Shown: positions 7,920 through 15,755 of the stretch, one piece after another
Numbering within the stretch: the first letter of the stretch is position 1
How the letters are laid out: every line of letters starts with the position of its first letter
From: Caulobacteraceae bacterium UBA5005
GTDB lineage: Bacteria > Pseudomonadota > Alphaproteobacteria > Caulobacterales > Caulobacteraceae
Assembly: GCA_002398405.1 (NCBI GenBank)
Contig: DGYN01000063.1
Span: forward strand, 409-17,919
Length of the DNA stretch: 17,511 bases
Reading direction: 5' to 3'
Position numbers and translations under genes: made by a program
The notes under the pieces: generated by a model
Told to the model about the DNA's origin: nothing
Databases searched by the model: none
The model's input: the letters and a program-made list of their open reading frames with translations, nothing else

Positions 7920-10823
7920 ATGAGTCTGCGCCATCCGCGCCTGCGCGGCCTGCGGCATGTTTGGCTCGCCACGACGGCGACAGTCGCGATCCATAGCGGC
8001 GCCCACGCGGCCGAGACGGCGCCGGAAGCGGACAAGGCCGAAGTCATTGAGGAGGTGGTGGTCACGGGGTCGCGCATCCAGCGCGACGGCTACGCCACGC
8101 CCACGCCCGTCGCGTCGCTCCCCGCAGAGCAGCTTCTGAAGGCTGCGCCCGGGACGATCTTCGAGGCCCTGGCCACACTCCCGCAAATGGCCAACACCTC
8201 GACGTCGATCAACACAACCCACCAGAACATCGGCCTTGTCCCGGGCACGGTGTTCAATCTGCGGGGGCTCGGCAGAACCCGCACCCTGGTCCTGATGGAC
8301 GGGACGCGCTTCGCGCCGACCTACCAGGACGGCACAGTCGACGTGGACATCATCCCGCAGATGCTGGTGCAGCGGGTCGAGACTGTGACCGGCGGCGCGT
8401 CGGCCGTCTACGGGTCCGACGCCGTCGCCGGGGTGGTCAACTTCATCCTCGACAAGACCTTCACCGGAACCAAGATCACCGCCCAGGGCGGGGTTTCGAG
8501 CCGGGGGGACTACGAGAACTACAATCTCGGGCTGACCCATGGCCGCGATCTCGGGGAGCGCACCCACATCCTGGCGAGCGCCAACTACGTGGAGAACTGG
8601 GGCTTTCGCGCCAATGAGCGACCCCAGTACTACCTCTATGGTTTCCAGGCCGGCCAGGTCGTCGGCTCGACCGCGGCGGCCGGAACAGCGGCCAATCCGC
8701 GTGTCACGGTGCTCAATTCGGTCTGGAACGTCGTCCCGTGGCAAGCGATCGCCACGTCGGGCCCGTTCCGCGGCGCGGTCATCTTCGGGAATGGCGAGTA
8801 CCACCTCCCGGCGATCAGCGGCCTTCCCACCGGTTCAGCCGCCGTCTTTGTCGTGCCGCCGACGCAGCAAGGTGGCCGCTATCCCCTGCCGGGCGGTGGC
8901 ACGTCCGACCTGACGACTGTGCCGGACGACTGGACCCAGGCGCCGCATACGCGCAACGCGACGGTGTTCGCGCGGATCAATCATGATTTCGGCGGCGATC
9001 TGACTGGGTTTGTCCAAGCCGGCGGCGCCAAGTTCTCGCTCGACAACCTAGGCCATGCTCCGTTCACGACCGGGACGCGGATCTTCAGCGGCAATCCCTA
9101 TCTGCCGGCGGCGCTGCAGGGGATGCTCACGACCTCGAACACGCCGTTCTTCACCTTCTCCCGTCAGTACACGGGTATCGGAAGCCAGGAGTCCGGCACC
9201 GACCTAACACACTTCAACCTCGGGGCCGGGCTGGACGGAAAGATAGACCGGTTCGCCTGGCGGCTGCGCTATCAGCACGGCCAGTCGGATCTGCGGGGCT
9301 TCTACAACAAGATGATCGTCGCCACGAACTTCGCGGCGGCGTCCGACGCTGTGCGGGACTCCAGCGGCAGGATCGTCTGCGCGCCCACGCTGAGTCCGGA
9401 TCCCGCCGTCCGCGCCCGCTACGCCGGTTGCGTGCCATTTTCGGTGTTCGGCGACGAAATCTCGCCGGCCGCCTTCGACTACATCACCGGCAACTCCGTC
9501 TATAAGACGAAGAACCGTAGCGACATCATCACGGCCGACATTTCCGGAGACCTGTTCGACCTATGGGCGGGTCCGGTCTCGGCCGCCGCCGGGTTTGAGT
9601 TCCGTCGCAACACGCTGGATCTGCGCAGCAACTCAGACCCGAGCATCCTCTACGACATCACCGGCCTGAGAGCGATCACCGCCCAGCCGGCGCGGTTCTT
9701 CTTCAACAATGTCGGTGTCGCCGACGGGTCCGTGAACGTGAAGGAAGGCTTCGCTGAGATCGCCATCCCTCTCGCCAAGGACATGGCGTTTGCAAAGGCG
9801 CTCGAGCTCAACGGCGCCGTGCGCTACACCGACTACAGCACGAGCGGTCCCGTGACGACCTGGAAGGGCGGCTTCACCTGGTCGCCGATCGAGGATGTGC
9901 GCTTCCGCCTGACACGTTCGCGCGACATCCGCGCGCCGAACCTTCAGGAACTGTTCCTGGGGCCAACGCAGAACCAGGCGGGCTTCACCGACCAACACAC
10001 CGCGGCCACGTCCGGCCTACTGACCATCATCGGTGGCGGCAACCCGGACCTGCGTCCAGAAAAGGCTGACACGCTGACCTACGGCGTCGTGCTGCAGCCC
10101 CGGTTCCTTCCGGGCTTCCGCCTGTCGGTGGACTACTATGACATCAAGATCAATGACGCGATCTTCTCGCTGACGACGGCCAACATCGTCGCCACCTGCG
10201 AGCTGAGCGGGGGAACATCCTCGGTCTGCGACCTGATCAAGCGTCCGCTGCCGTTCGCCGATCGGACGCCCGCCAACTTCCCGCTCAGCATCCGAACGGT
10301 GCCGATCAATCTCTCGAAGTTCCAGACGCGTGGCATCGACATCGCCTCGAGCTACCGAACCGAGATTGGCGAGGGCGTCCTGAACGCCTCGCTGGCGGTG
10401 ACCTATCTGAAGAGCTTCAAGACCCAGGACTCCCCCACGACGCCAAGTATTCAATACGCGGGAAAGACAGACACTCATTTCCTCCCGAAAGTGCGGGGCA
10501 ATCTGGCGCTCGACTATCAGATTGGCGATTGGTCGCTGTTTCTGCAGGAAGAGTTGATCGGAAAGGTCTCGTGGGGCCCGCTGTTCGTCTATGCGAACCG
10601 TGATCTTCCCAAGGTGCTCTACACCCATGTCACGGTCTCACGGCATATGAAGGTGGGCGACGCCGACGCGGAGCTCTTCCTCAATGTGCGCAACCTCTTC
10701 GACAAGGACGCGCCGATCTACACCGGCGACAGTCCTGCGCCGGCCTCGATCCTCGACACGCAGACGCGAGTCTACGACGTCGTGGGACGCACGTTCACGG
10801 GCGGGGTGCGTCTCCGGTTCTAG
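7920..10823 (+). CDS. TonB-dependent receptor, large (967 aa)
   Basis: A complete outer-membrane active transporter. Residues 1-30 are a signal peptide (basic start, hydrophobic WLATTATVAI, cleavage after AHA). EEVVVTGSRI at 44-53 is the TonB-box region. The plug follows, with FNLRGLGRTRTLVLMDG and VETVTGGASAVYGSDAVAGVVNF. The rest is a long barrel ending in Phe (VRLRF), with the late-barrel motif LFLNVRNLFDKDAP. The ATG at 7920 is preferred over the GTG at 7914 because AGGGGG at 7909-7914 is 5 nt upstream of the ATG. At 967 residues it is larger than ferric-siderophore receptors (about 700-800) and matches the group found in Caulobacterales and sphingomonads, often linked to carbohydrate or organic ligands. 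It is a different subfamily from the receptor at the window start. Ligand unknown. Confidence 0.94.
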   Translation: MSLRHPRLRGLRHVWLATTATVAIHSGAHAAETAPEADKAEVIEEVVVTGSRIQRDGYATPTPVASLPAEQLLKAAPGTIFEALATLPQMANTSTSINTTHQNIGLVPGTVFNLRGLGRTRTLVLMDGTRFAPTYQDGTVDVDIIPQMLVQRVETVTGGASAVYGSDAVAGVVNFILDKTFTGTKITAQGGVSSRGDYENYNLGLTHGRDLGERTHILASANYVENWGFRANERPQYYLYGFQAGQVVGSTAAAGTAANPRVTVLNSVWNVVPWQAIATSGPFRGAVIFGNGEYHLPAISGLPTGSAAVFVVPPTQQGGRYPLPGGGTSDLTTVPDDWTQAPHTRNATVFARINHDFGGDLTGFVQAGGAKFSLDNLGHAPFTTGTRIFSGNPYLPAALQGMLTTSNTPFFTFSRQYTGIGSQESGTDLTHFNLGAGLDGKIDRFAWRLRYQHGQSDLRGFYNKMIVATNFAAASDAVRDSSGRIVCAPTLSPDPAVRARYAGCVPFSVFGDEISPAAFDYITGNSVYKTKNRSDIITADISGDLFDLWAGPVSAAAGFEFRRNTLDLRSNSDPSILYDITGLRAITAQPARFFFNNVGVADGSVNVKEGFAEIAIPLAKDMAFAKALELNGAVRYTDYSTSGPVTTWKGGFTWSPIEDVRFRLTRSRDIRAPNLQELFLGPTQNQAGFTDQHTAATSGLLTIIGGGNPDLRPEKADTLTYGVVLQPRFLPGFRLSVDYYDIKINDAIFSLTTANIVATCELSGGTSSVCDLIKRPLPFADRTPANFPLSIRTVPINLSKFQTRGIDIASSYRTEIGEGVLNASLAVTYLKSFKTQDSPTTPSIQYAGKTDTHFLPKVRGNLALDYQIGDWSLFLQEELIGKVSWGPLFVYANRDLPKVLYTHVTVSRHMKVGDADAELFLNVRNLFDKDAPIYTGDSPAPASILDTQTRVYDVVGRTFTGGVRLRF

Positions 10824-10862
10824 CGGGGAGGGCGCGCGGCGCCGAAGGGGTCATCAAGGTGT

Positions 10863-10893
10863 CCAGCCAGAGCCGGGCAGCGGCTTTGGCTGG
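10863..10893. terminator. Bidirectional hairpin between convergent genes
   Basis: CCAGCCAGAGCCG (10863-10875) and CGGCTTTGGCTGG (10881-10893) form a 13-bp stem with one G-T pair and a 5-nt loop. It lies in the 99-nt gap between the convergent receptor and reductase genes. It lacks a T tract on either side, but length and location make a shared transcription end likely. Confidence 0.6.
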
Positions 10894-10922
10894 GCACTAT
10901 GGCAGGGGCCGCGCGCGAAGCC

Positions 10923-11909
10923 TTACGCGACAACGATGACCTTTCCGTTGCGGCCAGGCGCCTGCGCGCGCGCCATGGCCTCGCGTAGGCGGCTCAAAGG
11001 GAACTCCGAGTCGACGGGCGCGACGAGGGCCCCCTCCGCCACGAGCGCGCCGATGTCCCCATAGAGCTGGGCAAGGGTCTCGTGCGCCTCCCTCTCGACG
11101 TGGCGGGTCAACCAGAACCCCCGCAGGCGAACATCTCGGAAGATGAACTGGTCGGGGCGCAGGCGGCACGGCTCGCCGGAAAGCCCGCCATAAACCACCA
11201 CCGAGCCACCCTCGGCGGTCGCGTCGGCCAGCGCTTCCGTCCCCCGACCGGCCACGGCGTCAAGGCTGAGCTTGGGATCCACGCCGCCGGTGATCTCAAG
11301 CAAACGGGACCGGAAATCGGCGTCGCCTGTTAACAACGCCTCCGTCCCGGTCGGCGTCAGCGCGTGCACCGCGTTGGGGTCACGCAGGAGGCTCACAATT
11401 CGCACGCCCCTGCGGGCGGCAAGCTGCGCGGTCAGCCGACCCACGGCCGAGCCGCCTGCGTTCTGGAGCACCCAATCCCCGGGCTGCAGCCGGTGAAACC
11501 GTTCCAGTAGCAGCCATGCCGTCGCGGGATTGACCTTCAGCATGGCCAGCTGGACGAGCGGCGCCCCAGCAGGGGCCTTGATCACCAGCCTCTGGTCGAG
11601 GCGACGGCGTTGGCGCCAATTGTTGCCGCTGAGCAGGATCACGCGGTCGCCCACGGCGAGCCCCGACACAAGGTCACCGACAGCCGCCACTTCGCCGATC
11701 GCCTCGGCCCCCAAAGTCGCCGGCAGCTCTGGCGAGCCGGCATAGAGGCCCTGGAGGGTCAGCAGATCCGCGGGATTGATTGGGAAGGCGCGGATATCGA
11801 CCAGAACCTCGCCTGGACCCGGATCGCCGGGGTCCGCCGCCTCGGCGATCCTGGCGACCTCGGCCGGAGCACCGTGGCGTTCGAATTCGACTCGCCACAT
11901 GCCGCTCAC
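10923..11909 (-). CDS. Zinc-free medium-chain reductase, MECR/quinone-oxidoreductase-like
   Basis: A 328-aa MDR-superfamily protein without the zinc-binding Cys/His set, so it should act as an NADPH-dependent reductase rather than a zinc alcohol dehydrogenase. The N-terminal domain has INPADLLTLQGLYAG (Tyr56 where enoyl reductases of the MECR/Etr1 type have a catalytic Tyr) and GAEAIGEVAAVG. The cofactor site reads LQNAGGSAVG (148-157), with LLRD (174-177), where the Arg typically binds the 2'-phosphate of NADPH in MECR. Candidate reactions are reduction of 2-enoyl thioesters, enones or quinones. The start is GTG at 11909, overlapping the hydrolase stop by 4 nt (GTGA); the ATG at codon 4 is the alternative. 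It is the last gene of a four-gene - strand operon. Confidence 0.85.
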   Translation of the reverse strand: MSGMWRVEFERHGAPAEVARIAEAADPGDPGPGEVLVDIRAFPINPADLLTLQGLYAGSPELPATLGAEAIGEVAAVGDLVSGLAVGDRVILLSGNNWRQRRRLDQRLVIKAPAGAPLVQLAMLKVNPATAWLLLERFHRLQPGDWVLQNAGGSAVGRLTAQLAARRGVRIVSLLRDPNAVHALTPTGTEALLTGDADFRSRLLEITGGVDPKLSLDAVAGRGTEALADATAEGGSVVVYGGLSGEPCRLRPDQFIFRDVRLRGFWLTRHVEREAHETLAQLYGDIGALVAEGALVAPVDSEFPLSRLREAMARAQAPGRNGKVIVVA

Positions 11910-12811
11910 TCGCGCTGAAGGCTGTGGCCAGGCCCGAGAAAGTCGGCGATCAGGGCGTTCACGAGATCGGGGCGCTCGAGATGCAGAAAGTGCCCGGCCT
12001 CGGGCACGATCTCATGACGCAAGCCGGCGCTGAACAGGGGACGAAGATCGCCCGCGACCTCCGGTCCGATGCAGCCGTCTTGCGCACCATGCAGATAGAG
12101 GGTGGGAACTTGGATCGGCTCCGCGCCGATGCGCGCCTGCTGCGCCGCCAGCCCGGGATCCTGCCGCCCCGGCATGAAGGTCTGGCGATAGTAGTCGAGG
12201 CTGGCCTTCGCCACGCCCGGGAGGCGGAACGTCGCCTTCAGCGCCGCCATCTGTTCCGGCTCCGGCCGCCAGCCGGGCGACCACTCCGCCCATATCCGCT
12301 CCAGGAATGCGAAGTCGTCGTGGGCGAGCGCCGCTTCGGCAAACGGAGCTAGGAAGAAGAACATGTACCAGGAGCGGCGTTGTTGTTCGGGATTGCCGAC
12401 CAAGGCCTGCCCGAGCGCCGGGCCGTAGGGCACGGCAAGTGTTACGAGCTTTGAAATCTTCTCCGGCGCTAGAACGGCCGCAGCGTAGGCGCCCAACGCG
12501 CCCCAATCGTGCCCCACCACCGCCGCCCGCCCGCCCCCCAGAGCATCGATGAGCCCGATGACGTCGCCGGCAAGCGCAGCGGTCTGATAGGGACCGTCGG
12601 GGGGACACGTCGAGGGCGCATACCCGCGCATGTAAGGGGCGACGACGCGATAGCCCTGGCCCGCGAACGTCTCCAGCTGATGGCGAAATGAAGGCGCATG
12701 GTCGGGGAAGCCGTGAAGACAGAGGAGGAGGGGACCGTCGCCGGCCTCGACGTAGGCGAGCTCAACGCCATTGACGACGACTGAGCCTGTAGGCGTTCGG
12801 AACGACGTCAT
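11906..12811 (-). CDS. Alpha/beta hydrolase, epoxide-hydrolase-like
   Basis: A 301-aa cytoplasmic alpha/beta-fold hydrolase. HGFPD (33-37) supplies the HGxP oxyanion motif. Nucleophile Asp102 sits in GHDWG, the epoxide-hydrolase/dehalogenase form rather than the esterase Ser form. Asp245 (HGAQDGCIG) and His274 (EAGHFLHLERP) complete the triad. MRGYAPS and a cap domain with Tyr149 and Tyr207/208 as candidate ring-opening tyrosines favour epoxide hydrolase over haloalkane dehalogenase. The ATG at 12811 overlaps the upstream TfoX-like gene by ATGA. The frame stays open up to 12994, but that extension is antisense Arg-rich shadow of the upstream gene. It is in an operon with a TetR regulator and a reductase. 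Substrate unknown; epoxide hydrolase assignment is about 75% sure. Confidence 0.88.
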   Translation of the reverse strand: MTSFRTPTGSVVVNGVELAYVEAGDGPLLLCLHGFPDHAPSFRHQLETFAGQGYRVVAPYMRGYAPSTCPPDGPYQTAALAGDVIGLIDALGGGRAAVVGHDWGALGAYAAAVLAPEKISKLVTLAVPYGPALGQALVGNPEQQRRSWYMFFFLAPFAEAALAHDDFAFLERIWAEWSPGWRPEPEQMAALKATFRLPGVAKASLDYYRQTFMPGRQDPGLAAQQARIGAEPIQVPTLYLHGAQDGCIGPEVAGDLRPLFSAGLRHEIVPEAGHFLHLERPDLVNALIADFLGPGHSLQRE

Positions 12812-13200
12812 TGCCCATTCCTCGTTGGACGGGGGGTTGCACCGGCGTCGGCCGCGGCGATGGCGCGCGCGCCCCACGCATTCAGAGCGGCGTCGTCCTC
12901 CAGGATCTCGGTCGGCGCGGCGTAGAACGCTTCGACGGACACCTCCCCGTGGGCGCCGCTGTAGGTGAAGGGGGCGGAACCGAGGCCGCGCCACGCGCGC
13001 CGCCCCACCTCGTCCACGCGCAAGTACAGCACGCCCTTCATGACGAAGCCGAAGAGGCGCCCTTCGGCGCGCAGACCTGCGCCCCCGAAATAGCGGCCAA
13101 CGGTGATCGTCCCCAAGCCTCCGATGCGCTCTGCAATCTCAGCGGCGAGGGACGAGGCGCTGACGGCGGGCGTGATCCGCCGAGCCTGCGACCGGTTCAC
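12808..13200 (-). CDS. TfoX N-terminal domain protein
   Basis: A 130-aa protein matching the TfoX/Sxy N-terminal domain pattern: RIGGLGTITVGRYFGGAGLRAEGRLFGFVMKGVLYLRVDE, then PFTYSGAHGEVSVEAFYAAPTEILEDDAALNAWGARA. The hallmark is the glycine-rich RYFGGAGL segment followed by LYLRVD. Free-standing TfoX-N proteins are common in alphaproteobacteria with no settled role, and they lack the C-terminal domain tied to competence in Sxy. The GTG start at 13200 overlaps the tetR stop by GTGA, and its own stop overlaps the hydrolase start by ATGA, so it is tightly coupled to both. Its role in this operon is not evident. Confidence 0.82.
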   Translation of the reverse strand: MNRSQARRITPAVSASSLAAEIAERIGGLGTITVGRYFGGAGLRAEGRLFGFVMKGVLYLRVDEVGRRAWRGLGSAPFTYSGAHGEVSVEAFYAAPTEILEDDAALNAWGARAIAAADAGATPRPTRNGQ

Positions 13201-13778
13201 AGCGGGGCCTTCAGGTCGTCGAACTCCCGCTCGAGCATCCGGGCCAGGGCCCCCCGATCCTGCCTGGCGCGCACTAGAACGAGCACACCCTGGTAGAGGG
13301 CGAGCAGGCGCGTCGCGGCGAGAGCTGGCTCAACGTGTCCCGCCAACCGCCCTCTCTCCGCCTCGCGTCGAAGCCGCTCCTCGAAGAGCGTCTCGAGGAG
13401 CGCGAACGCTGCCGGAACCGCGGCGTGCGGCGCTTGTCCTCCGCCGGTTTCCACGGCGGTGTTGGTGACCAGGCAGCCCAACGTCTCCCCATCACGTTCG
13501 TGAAGCACCGAGACGAAAAGGGCGCGCAGGCCATCGAGACCCGCCTCCGGCGGCGCATGCCGGTCAACTCTCGCCTGCAGAACCGCGCGGCCATAGTGAT
13601 CGATCGCCGCGTCGAACAGGCCCTGCTTGTCGCCATAGCTGTTGTAGATGCTGCCGGACTTCAGGCCGGTGGCCGCTTCCAAGGCGCGGACTGACGCGCC
13701 GTCGTAGCCGTCGCGGCGGAACACATGCATGGCGGCGCGCAGGACGGCATCCTCGTTGAACTCCCGCGTCCGCGCCAT
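13197..13778 (-). CDS. TetR family regulator, NemR-like cysteine motif
   Basis: A 193-aa TetR repressor and first gene of the operon. FNEDAVLRAAMHVFRRDGYDGASV leads into the helix-turn-helix at about residues 28-52 (VRALEAATGLKSGSIYNSY) and GDKQGLF. GCLVTNTAVE at 101-110 places Cys102 where NemR has its electrophile-sensing Cys106 (GCL motif); I am aligning from memory. The ATG at 13778 has GAGG 5 nt upstream (13784-13787). A perfect 12-bp palindrome lies 22 bp upstream, fitting autorepression of the whole operon (tetR, tfoX-like, hydrolase, reductase). The ligand may be an electrophile, an inference from the Cys and the enzymes. Confidence 0.92.
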   Translation of the reverse strand: MARTREFNEDAVLRAAMHVFRRDGYDGASVRALEAATGLKSGSIYNSYGDKQGLFDAAIDHYGRAVLQARVDRHAPPEAGLDGLRALFVSVLHERDGETLGCLVTNTAVETGGGQAPHAAVPAAFALLETLFEERLRREAERGRLAGHVEPALAATRLLALYQGVLVLVRARQDRGALARMLEREFDDLKAPL

Positions 13779-13791
13779 CGGAGCCTCATTC

Positions 13792-13821
13792 TTGATTGCT
13801 CATTCTAGAATGTACGATCAA
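13792..13821. promoter_or_regulatory. 30-bp operator-like dyad upstream of the tetR operon
   Basis: CATTCTAGAATG (13801-13812) is a perfect 12-bp palindrome. TTGAT (13792-13796) and ATCAA (13817-13821) are flanking arms with exactly the same centre, between positions 13806 and 13807. The site begins 14 bp upstream of the tetR ATG and so would cover its promoter. Symmetry, length and position match an autoregulatory TetR-family operator. Confidence 0.7.
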
Positions 13822-13873
13822 CAATGGCTGTCAATGCGCCGATGACTACTGCAGCCGACCGAAGGAGAAGGGA

Positions 13874-13893
13874 CGGCGGCGCTCAGGCCGCCG
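13874..13893 (-). terminator. Hairpin at the 3' end of the kinase-like gene
   Basis: CGGCGGC (13874-13880) and GCCGCCG (13887-13893) form a perfect 7-bp stem with a 6-nt loop. It spans the last codons and stop of the kinase remnant. On the - strand it is followed by TCCCTTCTCCTTC, a pyrimidine-rich run that is only partly T. It may end transcription before the tetR operon. Confidence 0.35.
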
Positions 13894-15061
13894 CAGACGC
13901 CGAGGCGGCTTCGCTCAGGATGGCGCCGATGGTCCCGTACAGCTTCGCGGCGTCGATCGGCTTGGCCACGAAGCCGTTCATGCCAGCCTCGCGATAGCCC
14001 TCAACCTGGTGGGACATGGCGTCCGCTGTCAGGGCGATGATCGGAACCGCCGCGCGGCCCAGGGCCTGCTCTTCGGCGCGGATCAAGCCGGTGGCGGTCG
14101 GCCCGTCCATTACCGGCATCTGGATGTCCATCAGGATGACGTCCCATACTCCCGTCTTCGCCGCCTCAACAGCCTCGAGTCCATTGTCCACGAGGGTCAG
14201 GTCGACGCCAACCTGCGCCAGGAGCATCCGAAGGACGAGCTGGTTCACCTGATTGTCCTCGGCCGCCAGAATACGCAGGGGACGCTCCGCGATGGGGGCA
14301 GGGGCCGCCGGGTTCCGCACGCGGCGCTTGGGACGCTTCCGGTGAAGCCGCTGAAGCGGCAGGACGGCGCTGAACGTCGTGCCTTGCCCGGGAGCGCTTT
14401 TGACCGCGATTTCGCCACCCATGAGCTCGACTAGGTCGCGGCAGATCGACAGACCCAGTCCCGTTCCGCCGAAGCGCCGCCCGGTGGAGGCCTCCGCCTG
14501 GGTGTACTTGCCGAACACATCGTCGAGCTTGTCGGCCGCGATGCCGATTCCGCTATCCGTCACGGACAAGGACAGGCCCCGGCTTCCGCGGCCGAGACGA
14601 ACGCAGACGCCGCCCTTGTCTGTGAACTTGAGCCCGTTGGAGACAAGGTTGAGCAGGATCTGACGCAAACGAACTGGATCGCCGAGATAGGTTCCCCGCG
14701 CCGACCGCTCGACCATGATCTCGAGGGCCAGGCCCTTGCCCTCAGCCGTCGCCCCGAACGTCGCACCGACTTCATGGCTCAGCTCCTCGAGGTCGAACTC
14801 CACAACCTCGAGCTCCAGCTTGCCGGCCTCGATCTTCGACAGGTCCAGGATGTCGTTCAGTATGCTGAGCAGGCTTTCACCCGAGCGCCGAATGACGTCG
14901 AACCGTCGGTGTCGTGACCTGGCGATGTTCAACTGTGCGATCCCGTCCTTGGCATCTGTCCAGGAAGTGGACACTGGCCCGACGTGCGCATGTCCGGTTC
15001 CTGGAGCGATCTCAAGGACTGCTGTAGGCAACCACTCTTTCCGAGGGACCGGCATCACCAC
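13883..15061 (-). pseudogene. Hybrid sensor histidine kinase/response regulator, N-terminally truncated, no His box
   Basis: The frame encodes 392 aa from a GTG with no ribosome site. Recognisable kinase sequence begins near residue 55, in the second half of the HisKA hairpin (VIRRSGESLLSILNDILDLS). The preceding helix with the phospho-acceptor motif SHE-R-TPL is absent, and residues 1-54 match nothing. Downstream modules are intact: N box (LLNLVSNGLKFT, Asn142), G1 DSGIGI (169-174), G2 GGTGLGL (198-204), then a receiver domain with acidic pair Glu268-Asp269, phospho-acceptor Asp312 (LMDIQMPVMDG), Thr345 and Lys367. A normal hybrid kinase would have sensor, PAS or membrane parts and the His box upstream. 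Loss by deletion is the simplest reading. A functional His-less protein or a sequencing error cannot be excluded. Confidence 0.75.
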
Positions 15062-15287
15062 CAGCCATCGACGTCTCGAGGACCGCCGCGGTGTTTTGGT
15101 CGGACGACGCGTCCCAGGCCGGGAATGACTGAACGGCGCTCCGCTCCATGAGCCAAACAGCCAAGGCGACCAGCGGTGAGCCGACCAGCACGCACATCAG
15201 AAAAGGCAAGAAGGCAGCCATGCAGAGCCTGGAGTGGAGACGCACCACATCTCGCACCTTGCTTTCCCGCGAAGCAACACACAGCAT
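15012..15287 (-). CDS. Small membrane protein; possible N-terminal remnant of the kinase
   Basis: A 91-aa ORF from ATG 15287 with one strongly hydrophobic segment (AAFLPFLMCVLVGSPLVALAVWL, about residues 24-46) after a basic N-terminus, and a polar tail ending SERVVAYSSP. It overlaps the kinase remnant by 50 nt in another frame. The layout, a membrane anchor followed by the beginning of an extracytoplasmic region, resembles the start of a membrane sensor kinase. I therefore read it as the possible N-terminus of the same gene, broken by frameshift and internal deletion. It could also be a separate small protein. I do not recognise a family. Confidence 0.45.
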   Translation of the reverse strand: MLCVASRESKVRDVVRLHSRLCMAAFLPFLMCVLVGSPLVALAVWLMERSAVQSFPAWDASSDQNTAAVLETSMAGGDAGPSERVVAYSSP

Positions 15288-15755
15288 TGTGCAGGGCCAA
15301 CCTGAGACTCTCGGTGAATCTCATAAACCAGAAGCACAAGTTGCTGCGAGTTGATGAGAACGGTTTTGCGGCCGTGAGAATCTCAAAAACTTCAAGAACC
15401 GACATCAGGGCGCACCGCGCCGCGCGAGTGTCGGTGCTCGAATTGACTGCGACTGGGCGGGCTCAGTAAGCCTCTGAAATTCCACACCCCGGCGTTCGCA
15501 GTCATTGCGTCTGTTCGGATTGAACGGCCTTTCCGGATCGCAATCGATGCGACTGCAGGGCCGTCGCGGGCTCGACATCGAATTGGGCAAGCTCGGGGCG
15601 GACGCGGCTGGAACAGGCAGCCGCGGAGGCTAGGAGCACCGGGATCGCGAACGTCGGAGAGCGGGTGACGCGTGCGTTCTGGGCCGGACTCTCCGTCGCC
15701 CCGTCGGACGCCGGGGCGATGGCGCAAGGCGGCGAGGCCTTCGACCTGATGTGTA
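15288..15755. other. Gap with no secure gene; less GC-rich first half
   Basis: This 468-nt stretch between the kinase remnant and merR has no convincing full gene. Bases from about 15,190 to 15,480 are clearly richer in A+T than the neighbours (for example GAGAATCTCAAAAACTTC near 15,375), which could mark a promoter region or foreign DNA. The second half holds two weak ORFs resembling exported proteins, listed separately. No transposase, transposon end repeat, tRNA or obvious target duplication was seen. It looks like a recombination junction beside the mer module. Confidence 0.5.
15502..15639 (-). CDS. Possible small lipoprotein or fragment
   Basis: From a GTG at 15639 this frame reads a 45-aa peptide starting MLLASAAACSSRVRPELAQF. 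The beginning resembles a short lipoprotein signal (hydrophobic, Ala-rich, Cys9 followed by Ser-Ser). The frame stays open upstream, adding TRSPTFAIP before it, but no ATG or ribosome site is visible. It may be a decayed small lipoprotein gene or chance. No family recognised. Confidence 0.22.
   Translation of the reverse strand: MLLASAAACSSRVRPELAQFDVEPATALQSHRLRSGKAVQSEQTQ

Noticed and set aside
12812..12994. N-terminal extension of the epoxide-hydrolase-like frame
   Set aside because: The extra 61 residues are an Arg-rich shadow of the TfoX-like gene; the ATG at 12811 overlaps the upstream stop and matches the family N-terminus.
14957..14977. TGTCCA/TGGACA inverted repeat inside the kinase remnant, considered as an insertion-sequence end
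   Set aside because: Short arms, no partner copy, no transposase nearby and no target duplication seen.
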